Assembly: GCA_047495785.1 (NCBI GenBank)
Contig: JBLDXI010000019.1
Coordinates: forward strand, 1,178,001 to 1,242,000
Length of the DNA: 64,000 nt
DNA from: Lepidodermella squamata
Taxonomy: Eukaryota; Gastrotricha
Direction: 5' to 3'
Under the pieces are notes generated by a model that made no database searches, was not told where the DNA came from, and saw only the letters and a list, made by a program, of their open reading frames with translations. Shown here piece after piece: positions 14,190-26,220 of the stretch. How positions within the stretch are numbered: the first letter of the stretch is position 1; every line of letters starts with the position of its first letter. Both the position numbers and the translations under genes were made by a program.

Positions 14190-15420
14190 GTAAGCATCGG
14201 GTGCAATCCGCATATAAGAAGTGTTTCCCTCCCGTGTTTATTACATCTTTTTCTGCGGAGTTGATCGGGTAATATTCACTCTGGATGGTCACTCTGGTTA
14301 TTCAGAGAGATGTGTTTACACAAAAATTACAACCGTATTCAGGTTAAACCAGGCTGTTATAGTATGAATCATGCCGCTTGGTTTATCATGACTCATCATT
14401 TTTTCGTCCGGATATAGTTGTTTACCATTTTGATTATGCCGTTCATAACGATTTCTAGGCGATAGCATAAGAAACCACTCCATTACTAATTTAGCAAGCG
14501 ATTTTCTGACAGGCCACATTAGCATTGCGGTATCCCTAGCAATGTTGATTCCTATGTGCATATTTTTTACAGGAATGATCCCAGTCTAGATCGAGAGAAA
14601 GTTAACAAGGCCTGTTTTACATGCTCACGTAAAAGTTTCATCATTGCCAAATGGCGAGATATACAATCGGGTTATAAAAAATCAGACGATACTCAATAAA
14701 AAAGTTCCCTTCCCGTTTTTTTCTCATCGCACTTTCCGGGCGTTTACCGAAGAATAACTAACGCTACGGGCCAATTGGATACTTTTTGTTAAGGCGCATT
14801 CCGAGGATTTATTTATTTACCATATCTTTATCAAAACAATTAAGAGGCCTGCCTAATTGTATTAATATGATGTTGATAGAAGAAGTGTCCAAGCGGAACA
14901 GATCTATTGCCTATATGGTCTGCATTTTTTCCGTCCTATCGCTATTTCGATGATTATCGCTATATCCATATGCGCGAACGTAGGTTTTTTCTACCGGTGA
15001 ATATATTCAAAGAGTAAGAGCGTATTTTCCTATATTGCCTTGCGTCACCCGACAGCATGTGTTCAAACAAGAAACCTGGAGATAAAAAATCATGCGTACC
15101 TTAATACCATCATTTTTTTATCGCTGCGACCACCATGCCATGCCGCAAGCTAGTTTTTTTCTTAATTTGCGTAGGTATGTTTTATCCGGTCGTGCCCAAG
15201 ACTTACCGGCTTAATGGCTCGCGCGTGTCCATTCGGCTAATTACTTATCCTTAAAATGTGACCGTTCATTGTTTTATCATCTCTTTGTCATTTTTCATCC
15301 GAAATCGTTCCGCATGATTGTAATTAATCCCTGAGTAAACTTAGTTACCCTATTGATATTAGGAATGGCTTCTCTAATATAAAAAAAATCTTCAGATTTA
15401 TTTAGTTCAATGGAAACAGT
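14190..15420. other. Intron or intergenic region before the receptor
   Basis: 1.2 kb of AT-rich sequence without a supported exon. It is either the intron linking the upstream LDLa exons to the receptor or the promoter of the receptor's own first exon at 15421. Confidence 0.4.
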
Positions 15421-18400
15421 ATGAGGAAGAAATTATTAATTGATCCGTTCGCAAGAATATTCCCCTTGCTAATTGTTATTGGCATTTGTTTTTTGTCTCA
15501 TGCGGCATCTGCGAACTCCAATGCTAAATCATCGCTGCCTGCAGTTAATCACAATGGAACGACCACTGTAACGGTGACATTGGTACCTTGCACAGGCGAC
15601 AATTGCTCCACAAATGGATCCTCCGAGGCCATCGATGACCAAATGGCTGGCATGTGTGCAGCCAACGAATTTCAGTGCGCAACTGGAGACCACCCAAAGT
15701 GCTTTCCAGCTGAATACCGATGTGACCATGAATTTGATTGTGCTGACGAGAGCGATGAAGCTGGCTGTTTTCCTGAAAATGAGGCCAATATAGCTAAGCG
15801 TGAGTGTTTCTGAATATTTTTACCTTTTCACTTGATATGCCATGCTTTTATAGAAATCGTATGCTCACCGGTGGACTATGACCCTGCCAACAATTCAGTG
15901 CCTGCTTGTGAAGACGGGATCCCATCAGCTAAATGCCATTTCACTTCAGATCTTCACGTTCGCGCAGACGGCGCTGAACATGCTTCAAACTCGACTAAAA
16001 GATCTGCTGTTGTTGCAAGTGATTCCAACACCAACACTACCTGCACATGCGCTCTTGGGCTCATGGGAACGTTCATCAGCCGAAAGGATGGCTCTGTCGT
16101 CAATGCTTCGACTCCGGATGCGCACTATGTATGCATAGACGAAGATGAATGCCCGATCGCGGATTGCAGTCAGCATTGCGTCAACACATTCGGATCTTAC
16201 CGTTGCGAATGCGCCCAGGGCTATCATTTGTCCCCCGATGGCCATACTTGTAAGGCCTATGGTGGCAGCATGGTCATAGTTTTCTCGAATGGCAGCGACA
16301 TCTTCATCTCGAACAGCAACACTCAAACGGCAGTAATCACCAAGCTTGCTGGCGCTGACGACCTAGCTATGGAGTATTCGCGCAATTTGATTTATTGGAG
16401 CGATTCTGTGTCGCGAAGAATTCAGCGTAGTAGTGCGCCGTTATCAAAGCCAGCGCCACCGGCTGCTGACCAAAAAGTCGACGTAATTACAACCGACATT
16501 GTTTCACCCACCGGTTTGACTGTAGACTGGGTGAGGCGTTTGCTTTTTTGGGTGGACAGCGGTAGGCTTTTGATAGAGGTCGCCGATCTCAGTCTGCCAA
16601 ATGTCCTACGTCGTGCCATTATTTGGGAAGACGTCGCTCGACCGAAGGATATCGTTTGCCACCCTCTGCTTGGCTATCTTTTCTGGGCTGAATGGGGTAT
16701 GGAGCATCACCGGCCTAGGATAGGTTAGTTTTCTTCTGCCGAAAATTTGCGAATAGGTAATGAAATTGTGTTTAGAGCGAATAAATATGGATGGCAGCGA
16801 TGCTCTCATGGTTGCCCACAAGCAGGTTTATCGACCAACCGGGCTTGTCATCGACTTTGCAACAGATCGAATTTTTTGGATCGATGCTGAAAAGCTATCG
16901 CTCGAGTCATGTGACCTCAATGGCAGAAATCGGTTATCTGTCGTACCGGAGAAACGCCGAAATTCCCCGTTAGCGCATCGCCTATTGCAGCCAATATCTC
17001 TTGGGTTGTTCGAAGATTTCGCTTATGTTAGCGATCTTGCAGAACGAGCCGTTTTCAGTGTGCGAAGGCAACCGCCTCCTCGAGAATTAAGTGACGTCGT
17101 GATAAAGCCTTTCACCAACTCTCATAGCTATAGCAAAATCGGTTCTCTTCTCGTCTCTCATAATTCATCTCAACCAAACTTTCAAATTTCACATTGCGCT
17201 GGTAAAACCCTATAAATTCTATTACAAATCATACCATGTTGAATTCATTTTTTCCACAGCATTTGGTCTCAATTGCAGCCATCTTTGTCTGCCTATAGGC
17301 AAGAATGCGTACACTTGCGCTTGCGCCACAGGTACGAATGGCTTACTTATTTATATGAATTCTTCATTAAATTAATATCCAGGGTTCGTCCTGCAGCGTG
17401 ACAATCGCACTTGTCTACCTCCCGATCCTTCAATCGGTTACATTTACCTACAATTTGAACAGCGGCTTTCCCGTATATCTCTTGCTGGACCTGACTACGT
17501 CGACAGGACTTTCTTCTCGCTTGCTGGCAAAGACGATAGCCGAATCACTGCCTTCGATATCGACCTCGCATCGTCAACTTTCTACTTCGCAAAGCGATAC
17601 GCTGCTGACCAAATGCTTTCATTATACGCCTCAAATCTACCTGTTATCGGATCTGCAATTCTACCCAATACTAGTTTCATCGCTACCTCTCCTCCGCGAC
17701 ATGTTTTGACCCTTGGAACTGACCACTCTGCAACCGGCCATTTCGAAGTTGCTGTCGATTGGGTCACAGGAAACATCTACCTCCTGCTATCAGCGACGGG
17801 CCGCATCGAGGTTGTATCGCCATCACTAGTGACAAACAATAAAACTGGCTACCGCGCTGTAGTAGTTTGGAGCCTGATTTCAAAAGAAGCCCATTGCCTT
17901 TCACTCCACCCACAGGATGGTTTCATGTTTTGGATTGACTTAGCTCCTTCGACAAACATAGCACAATCCGTTAGCCGTGGAACCAACCCTTCTGGTGAGA
18001 GCTACTACATAAGTAAGATTTCCCACTGACATTTTGTAGGTAATAGCTAATTTTGTTCCATCTGAAATTAGTTCGAGGTGGCTTGGATGGGTCGAGGCTG
18101 ACCAAGTTTTTGGAAATTGGTCCTGCTAGCAACGTTATCTCTCATCGCCCCAACTTGGTAGTAACTGCGGATCGCCTGTTCTGGACATCGGAGAAAAACC
18201 GAGCGATAATTTCCGTCAAACTTGACGGAACAGACAAGCAAGTGCACATCGAATCAGAAAGCCGCCAATCAACCCTGTTAGCTGCAGCATTGCCAGTGCT
18301 TGGTGGTGGTGATCACACTGCTAACAAGTTTTACTTCTACGATTCCGCTGAGTCAACGCTATTTTCATCGTCTCTAGCGCGCAATTTCAGCACCTTGCGT

Positions 18401-21280
18401 ATTAGACATATGCTTCAAGGATTGCGTGGAATGAAGATTCCCAAGCCAACATCGGCACCTGTTAACAATCCTTGTAAGCTGAATACATGCTCCCATTTCT
18501 GTTTGCTGTCACCCGATGTCATCGGCTATCGCTGCGCATGCTCTGTCGGATACACTCTGCAGCAAGATGGAACGTCGTGCACTCGAAATTTTGACAACCT
18601 ACTGCTTGTAGCTCACGGCCAAGGCGATTTACTTCAGATTGATCTTACTGCCCCTTATTCTGTCAGCCTACCCCTACCCTTATACCCATCGCCGCAGAAC
18701 GTAGTCGCTGTCGCAAGCAATCCTTCACAGAACAGTGTTTGCTGGGCCGACAACGGCCGAAAACTGGTGGCTTGTTCAGGGCCGGGTTTAGATACAAGCT
18801 CTTCTGCGTCCGATGTTGTCGCCACTGAGCTAGACTCGGTGGAATCCATAGCATATGGTAAATTTTCACGCGAATAATTTCGGACATCTAATCATGCGTT
18901 TCCTCATCTTTCATTTATTCAGACTACCTTAACAAAAACTTATACATGGCTGACACTGTGAAACCACAAATCGCCGTTGTTCACGTCCCTTCAGGACAGC
19001 TCCGTATTCTGCTCATGCGCTTCACGATAAATCAACCCCGGTCATTGGCGCTTTCACTTCATACAGGGTATGGTTTTCCTAAAATCTGCAACAATGTCTC
19101 TATGATATTTTCCAAATTTCAGGCATCTATTCTGGTCAGAATGGAATGCAGCTGGTACTACCGTTGGAGGCGCTAGGATAGGTCGAGTAGACATGGATGG
19201 CTCCAACGCAATTACTATTGTCGACCAGGCACTTGGATTGCCGCAGGGTATTACCGTGGATCCACTACGTAAGAGAGTCTTCTGGGGAGACACTCATCTC
19301 GGGGGACGAATCGAGTCATGCGATTTTGAAGGTGAAGAGCGTTCCATCTTTTTGCCCAACGTAAATCCTCACGGTCTCGTCGTTGTTGGGAGCGATCTTT
19401 ACTGGACCGACCCGGAGTCACGGGCGATTCGTTCAAGCAAAATTCCTGAATCCTTCACCTCTAAATCAACTACCCCATCATCAGCAGATATGACATCGAA
19501 AGCTGCGGAAAACAAGTCATACGGCAGCAAAGACGCTGATATGAAAACCATTGTTTCGGACACTAAGAATCTTTTCGGTCTTAGCACCATATCGAAATCC
19601 GGCTACAACTCCGAGCATCAGTTGACTTCTTGTGATATTCCTTGCATTGGATTGTGCTTGAGACGTCCCAACGGCCACCGATGTCTGTGCCCGACCGGGT
19701 TTCAACCCACCCCAAATGCTGCTAGTTGTCAACCGGTTGCCAATCAGATTGTCCTGATAGTTGGTGAATCAGCGGCTTCCCTGATTTTTCTCGGAGATCT
19801 CAGCACTTCGGATATCTCTCAGAAACAGATATCAGCTAAGTTTCCCGCTGTTGTTTTACGCCGTCCGGCCGAACAACAGATTATGGACGCTGACCTTGAC
19901 TGGAATTCCATCAACAACCCGCTGTATTATGCTGTCAAAACTTCTGCAGCTAGCATCTTGTACCGAACCCATCTGAGCGGAGGATTCCGGCAAGAGAAAC
20001 TTCTGTCAGTAGCCAACGCCACAATTTTATCAATTGCCGTTGATCCAATATGTGCCAACATTTATTGGTTCGAATTCAGGTGGTCAACTACATTGACTTA
20101 CCTTCGCGTCGCAAACATGAAAAAACTAATGGCACGAACCTTGTTAACCAGTGGCTTCGAGCAGCCGAAGGATTTGACCGTACATCCCCACCGAGGTCGT
20201 TTATTTTGGATCAATGTTGCAGGCCCAGCTGCGATTGAGTCATCACTAGGCGATGGAACCGAACGACGCGTTTTAGTGCCTCGCGATGGCGGATCACCCG
20301 CCTCGCTTAGTCTTGATGTCGTGAATAATCTTCTTTATTGGACAGATTTATTGACGACATCGCTTCACGTCTGCGATCTAAACGGCCGAATGCTCCAGAC
20401 TATTAACAGCGGTGTCGCCCGACAGGCCTTTGTGTTGGCCGTGTCGCCTACTCATATTTTCTGGTCTTCGAACAAAGGACAATCGATCAATTACGCCCTT
20501 AAAGCGTCAGTAGCTAACAGCGTCGGGCAAGCGCCAGGGCGCCTCACGGAAATGCATCAAAGCGTTTTGGGCATCGGAATTTACAACCAACCCGCCCTGG
20601 CTACCGCTGATCCACCTCAATTCGCAACTATCTGCGCTAATAGCTGTGCATTCATCTGCCTTCGTAAAGGCGAGTCGCAGTTGGTTTGCTCCTGCCCCGA
20701 CAAGGACGCGTCGTGCCCTGCTGATGGAATTTTGAATGCATCAACGGTTAATCAGTCGCCTCAGAGCAGACTTGAACAAACCACCTTAATACCGGGTGCA
20801 GAAACTGCCCCATCGTCGCAATCCCTCCTGGCTCTTATTGGAGTCGCGATAATCTTCGGCTTCGTTGTCGTAGTTGTGATCATCGTTGTATGCAGGCAAC
20901 GCTGGCGGCATCATCACCCTCGACACCGGTCTAGAAGTCGCAGTGACAGCGTCATGTCAGTTTTATTGTGCGACCCTTGTCTGTGGAACGGTTCAAGCCG
21001 CCAAGACAGAGCCCGCTCAACGTCTCCTCATGCAAATTTGACCAGCACAATATCTGGAAATTTTCACGGACAAGACGACGATCCAAGCCTTGCTTTAATG
21101 ACTGTTACAGGCGAGAAAATTGACAAGGGCGGATCGGATGAGAATAATACTGGCGAATCGTCGGGTGGGACGAGGAACCAGCGACCGCAACGGCAAAGCC
21201 AAACTGTCGTTAGTCTAAGATTCGACGCGACCGATGGCGGAGATAACATTACGGTCAAGCGGGTCGAAACTGTACTATGA
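15421..21280 (+). CDS. LRP4: LRP4-like receptor: LDLa, EGF, four YWTD propellers, TM
   Basis: Eight exons (15421-15799, 15854-16723, 16776-17201, 17260-17331, 17383-18012, 18072-18857, 18923-19067, 19123-21280) close to 1821 aa; human LRP4 is about 1905. Signal peptide (about 1-30), one LDLa repeat with [16 protein letters not shown], a calcium EGF ([10 protein letters not shown]), then four six-bladed propellers marked by YWSD, FWVD, FWID, FWTS, FWSEW, FWGD, YWTD and LYWTD, each followed by one EGF. A transmembrane helix follows about 145 residues before the end. The four propellers directly before the membrane, with no LDLa repeats after them, match LRP4 rather than LRP5/6. The tail lacks an NPxY endocytosis motif and ends ETVL, a class I PDZ ligand; vertebrate LRP4 also ends in a PDZ ligand. 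AATAAA is at 21634. A member of the LDLR family is certain; LRP4 orthology is inferred. Confidence 0.85.
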
Positions 21281-22328
21281 TCGCGGCACTGCTGCTGCGT
21301 GCGTTCGTCAGGCTCTGTGATATTTGCCAATGCTATGCGACTGATGGAAGCCTTGGAAAGGTTTTACCTGGAAGCTCGAATTCAACAAATACCTGACTGC
21401 CATATTTTCACCTAAAACACTATTATCTACCTTATCGTCATTTTTCATTGACATCTTTTTCACGGTCAAAAGCTTTGCTAAAGACTTCCAGCTGAAAAAA
21501 ACAAAGAAATTTTGTTCGTAATATACATCAATCTGGTGCTGTCGGTTGTGGTCATTCAGATGTTCATGACAATTTTTGAAACTTTCTTTGCGCGATCATA
21601 ATCATTGTGTAAATGTTGACAGAATTCGATTTTAATAAAAAAATACACAAATTTTCCTTAGAATGGCATATTTTTATTAATTATTTTCAAGCTCACACCA
21701 AACTAAATGCGTTATCAGCTGTTATCATAATAATTATTTTTATAATTATTAATAATAATAATATGCTTTGATAAAAGTTCATTCATCCCAAAAGTAGGTA
21801 TTACTCACTTGTCACGCGGAATTATCATAAATAGCAGTGCACATCGAGCCCCATGGGTTTTTATCGTCATTTTATAAAATTAACTTCAAAACAGACTAAT
21901 TCGCTCAGATTTAAACACGCGTCATCCCAAGAACTTTGCAATAAATAGTCAGCAACCACTTTTTTAGTCTTAGCGACCTCACAAGTCAGTTCATTAACAT
22001 TAAATAAGCCAGTAAGCTTGGAATGAATTAAAGGCTATCAACGTATATTCTATTTTTCATAATTTCAAGGGCGTATTACATTTATAATAAAGATTGCAAT
22101 ATTAAAATAACATTCGACCGCTCGAACGTCAATTAGGCAGATCTTGTGGCCTGTCTATAAATATTGCTTGATTCGTTCGAAATTGCGAAGAAATTTTAGC
22201 CAACAATTTGGTCGGGTCGTCACATATAGAATCCAAGTTCCCTCGATAGATCAACTAGAAGTATGCTGCTGTTATACAATATGTGCAAAAGAACGAAAGC
22301 TTGAAAGATGCTGTCCATTGCCGATCGT
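21281..22328. other. Convergent intergenic region
   Basis: About 1 kb between the end of the LRP4-like receptor (+) and the end of ArfGAP (-). It contains the receptor's 3' UTR with AATAAA at 21634 and an AT-rich TAAT-type run near 21724-21765. No gene seen. Confidence 0.5.
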
Positions 22329-24237
22329 CTAGTAGTTACCAAACGTGTCCTGGTAAAAAAAATAACGCAAAATTAGCAACTTATCATGATAGATACATTC
22401 AGACATTCTACTTGAGACAAAATAACTGAACGTAACTGATCACGTAACTAATAATCCAAATTACACCCTCAACCAAAGCGTGGCTTCCGCAAACATACCG
22501 GTGAAAACGTAGCTCTACTTCATTTTTTACTCTAATGAAGGATGTGAGATAAAGCAAAAATTAGTAGTGGAATTTCTTATTTACAATGGTAATGCCAGCT
22601 GGTTATTGGCTCTAATGACATACCTGCCACGATGACATCATGCTTGACGCGGCGGACGATAGTTTACCGGCCACTTTGCCCACTGCGACTTTGGCCGAGT
22701 CTCTGATTTCGCCCAGATCAGGACCTTCCATGCCAGGTCTGGCTGGCGGCCGGCCAGTGTTGAAGTAGTCGTCGCTAGAAATAGCCTGGTTGCTCGAGAA
22801 ACGTGTCATCGCGTCGGCGTTTGACGTGTTTCCGTAAGAGTTTGATCCAGATCCAGAACCAGAACCAGAACCGTTTGAGCCAAAATACTAGGTGAAATAA
22901 AGTTCAATGCTTATCAATTTTTATACATTCTTATCAAAAGGTTTACCTGTGCTGATGAAATGCTACGCGCATTGCCAAATCGCTTTTGAGCATCCTCCGC
23001 AGAATTGGATGAGAATGAAGAAGATGGCGGAGCTCGAGGCTGTGATTGGCTTGTTCCGCGCCGTTCGAAATCAGAGAAAAAAGCGTCTGTCGACTCGTTG
23101 GTGCGGCCGCGAGATGAAGCTGAGCCTCCTGTTGGTTGGTTCATGTCGCGTAAACCATCGCCAATGGAGTGGCTAATCAACGGGGCAGCTGTTGCCGGGT
23201 TCGCTTTAGCGGTCGGCGCCACGGCGGCAATGCCAAGACGCTCCGCCTGCTCTGCTCTTTTTGCGTCAGCACCGCCCAGGTCTGACTGATAAGCCAGTCG
23301 AGCGAAACTTGCTTTGTTATCTTTGCTTTCGGATGTATCTATCCTCGCTGTGCCTAATTGAGCCGCAAGAGCTTGAACAGTTGGAGCCTCCTTAACTGTA
23401 GCAGCTTCGGTAATAGCAGCTTCAGCGTCAGCCTTTGTGATTTTCGCAGCACCAAGACCAGGCTTCTTCGCAGGAGGAGCAGCTTTGCGGGCACCAATGA
23501 GCTTCGACTTAGTCTCAGCGGCCGGCTGGATCACATCATCGCTACCAACGACGTGTTGAACGTTGGGACCAGGCAAGTTCTCAGAACCTTTGTCCGCAAA
23601 TCGAGCTCCTGCATTAACTGGTTCAAGCACGACTGGTTTACTATCAATGATCGCTTGTTCGAAAAAGTTCTCCTGCTTCTCCTCGGACTGAGAACCTGAC
23701 GAATGATGGCCAAGAAACTTGGCAATTTGTTGAGCTTGATCTGGTTCTCGTAGCGCACGTTGCACGAGCTGGCTTAGGCGATCCCGATACAACTGAGCAG
23801 CTTTGCTATTGTATTTTCGCTGAGCGTCTGTAGAAGAGCTGTTGTGCTCAGAAAAGAATGAAGCCTGAAAATGAATAAACCATACACATGGAAATATTAA
23901 TTTATGAGATAGAATTACGGCATTTGCATTTCCTCCCAGTTGCATAGCTTTCAACTGCGGCCAGGACCAATTGGAGTCAAGATTTGTTGACTTGACGAAG
24001 CTCAAATGGACACCGAGGGAGCGATGAATAGCAGAACAATCGATGCATACAAATATTCCATAAGTTATACTAGCCCAAGTAGGTGTTCCAGCGCCGCAAT
24101 CAAAACAAGTCTTTAACAGAATTACGTGATAAAACTATTAAAAAGAACAATCAACTCCAGCTAACCCTGTTCGTTTGTAAAGTGCTGAGCCGCTTGAACC
24201 ACTGCTCGACTTCGGTTTTGGTCGGAGGCGAGTCCAT
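22329..24237 (-). CDS. ARFGAP3: ArfGAP2/3-type Arf GTPase-activating protein
   Basis: Five exons (24237-24166, 24110-23919, 23864-22947, 22887-22624, 22349-22329) close to 488 aa; human ARFGAP2/3 are about 520. The N-terminal ArfGAP zinc finger is [17 protein letters not shown] then [18 protein letters not shown], with the catalytic arginine in HRSLG and the conserved [10 protein letters not shown]. The middle is Ala/Lys-rich and disordered. The C-terminus has the ArfGAP2/3 repeat region and ends DTFGNY on its own 21-base exon, matching the family ending (DRYGSY in human). These proteins stimulate GTP hydrolysis on Arf1 and act with COPI coat on Golgi membranes. [11 protein letters not shown] run precedes the last third. 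2 versus 3 cannot be separated here. Confidence 0.92.
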
Positions 24238-25432
24238 TGGAAACGTACCCAAATTTAATGCTTATCAATAAATAATGTCTATGTAAGTGTGAGGGTTAAG
24301 AGTTATTAGCATTCCAAAACACATACCGTATTTTACGAATTATTAGGCAGGACCCAAAAATAGGGCAGAGCCGGAATAAAGAGCAGAGGGTAATGGTCAT
24401 TTGAAATAATAAAGGGCAGAACCGTATTAATAGGCAGGGCCTTGTATGTGGCTTACACGAGCGCCTGCTGGGTAATTGGTTAAAGTTGGATAAGTTGCAT
24501 TTTTTCGTCAGAAAGTGCACTAATCGTCCTTTATCCACCTTAATCCACTTGAGCAAACACTTCACGCGTGTAGTCATGGGTGCCACGGGTGGAAGGCAAT
24601 GGCTATAGTGGTTATTCGGCGGTTTTGTCTTTTGATCTAAATACTCTTCAGGTGACTGATTGGGTTCGAAAAATTAAAGGGCAGAAGGGCAGGACTTGAA
24701 CCTCGTTTGAAAAAAATACTCGGCAGGGTCTTATATATGGTATATGCATATTCGTAAAATATGGTAATTAGCAAAATATTTACGGAGAATAGACGGTTAA
24801 AGCAGAGAAGCCGATCCCCGATTGACCAAATTGTCAATACAGTCAGTAAAATACAGTCAGTATTTTATGATTGAAAAGGTATACATGTTTGAGACATGCA
24901 ACTTTGCGTATTATTTCAGATTTTGCATGTTGCATGGGCTCTCGTAAAAATATATTAATATCGACATTTTAAGCGATCAGCAGGTCTATTCAAAACTAAG
25001 CAACCGGTCGACAGATGGAACATTACTCGCTTCACGATTTCGCGCGTCATCCTTGCGCTGGAGCAAGGCTTACCTTCTCTGTAAAAAATCTCAAATCTCA
25101 AATCTTTTATTGTTTACCGTTCGCTTTGCACCTATTATTAGTCATAATGTTTACAAAATTCAGAATCTGTAGCGATCCAATATTAGTTTACGCTAATATG
25201 AAGACTGGTACCTGGTATGGAACATTACTCATTGCTCATTGCTCTGGATCTGGGTCAACAGACAGCTTCATCGCAACACAAAATCGGATCGGATCGGAAC
25301 GGCAGACGAAAATGATCCGGCTGCCGCCGCATACCGCGTCATTGCCTTTTTGAAGATGACATACATTTTATTTTATCTCGAAGAATATTTTTTGCTAATA
25401 ATTTTATCATTTCTGCAACATTTTTATTTTTT
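24238..25432. other. Intergenic region with degenerate GGGCAG repeats
   Basis: Upstream of ArfGAP. From about 24340 to 24735 a short motif close to GGGCAGRRCC recurs at least six times (near 24343, 24362, 24413, 24432, 24677 and 24722). Near 24840 ACAGTCAGTA occurs twice within 25 bases. No coding exon is supported. Confidence 0.4.
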
Positions 25433-25640
25433 TTAGTTACCAAAGCGACGCGAGGATTCACAGGTTCCGGAAGGAATCGTTTTTGATGGAATATCCTCAG
25501 AGCGTGGTGACTCAGTTCTAACGGATCTATCAAACGGATTCCCAAGCATATCGTTGTTCAACTCGCGATTGTGCTTATAAACCCATTGCTCCGCCCATTC
25601 ACCAGACTTATTTATCAATATTAAAATCTTCAGAATGGAG
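25433..25640 (-). CDS. Possible C-terminal exon of an unrecognised gene
   Basis: A minus-strand open frame of about 65 codons ends at a stop at 25435-25433, with a CTGAAG acceptor-like site near 25640. The translation (SGEWAEQWVYKHNREL then a Pro/Ser/Arg-rich tail) looks less random than the other short frames here, but no upstream exon could be joined with confidence and I know no family for it. It could be a real last exon or chance. Confidence 0.22.
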
Positions 25641-26220
25641 AGTGGAGACTAAGTATGTAGCTGCTGAAACATTACTAAAAGCAGGACGAGGCAGCAAATT
25701 GATTTTGTTGAAAAAGAGTTCACTTTATTCTTCATTTTAATTCACTTTCACTTCACTTCGGCGCTCTGATTTGCGCCAGTTGGAGACCGCCCAAGCTCAA
25801 ATCCAACCTATAAATACACACACATGCATTCGAACGAAATTCCTCGGGCATTGCCATTTACCCTAAAAATGATAGTATTACGAATCAATGGAGGGGCGGT
25901 ATTGAGGTTGTTCACTGAAGGCTATGTACCCTCCAGCTGATCAATTACAGTTAATTTTATTCATTGTCGTATTATCCATAATTCCTATATGCATACAACA
26001 TGAATTTATCTTGTAGTTTCGGAAGCCTTGTTGTAAATGCATCTATTTACTTATGTTCCATCGCGACACGGCATGTAGTGTCCGTGATTCAGCTGAATTT
26101 CCAGATTTACCCTTGAAATAATTATATCTGATATTTTTCAATTTTAAACCCCCCAATGTCACGTGCAATTATTTTAGTATAGGTAGTTGCAATAAAATTC
26201 ACCAACATTAAAGTTCCGCA
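25641..26220. promoter_or_regulatory. Region upstream of the F-box/WD40 gene
   Basis: AT-rich sequence with no supported exon; presumed promoter and 5' UTR of the plus-strand gene that starts at 26221. It may also hold the upstream exons of the doubtful minus-strand frame at 25433-25640. Confidence 0.3.

Noticed and set aside
22907-23699. Several plus-strand frames over ArfGAP
   Set aside because: Antisense shadows of the large ArfGAP exon.
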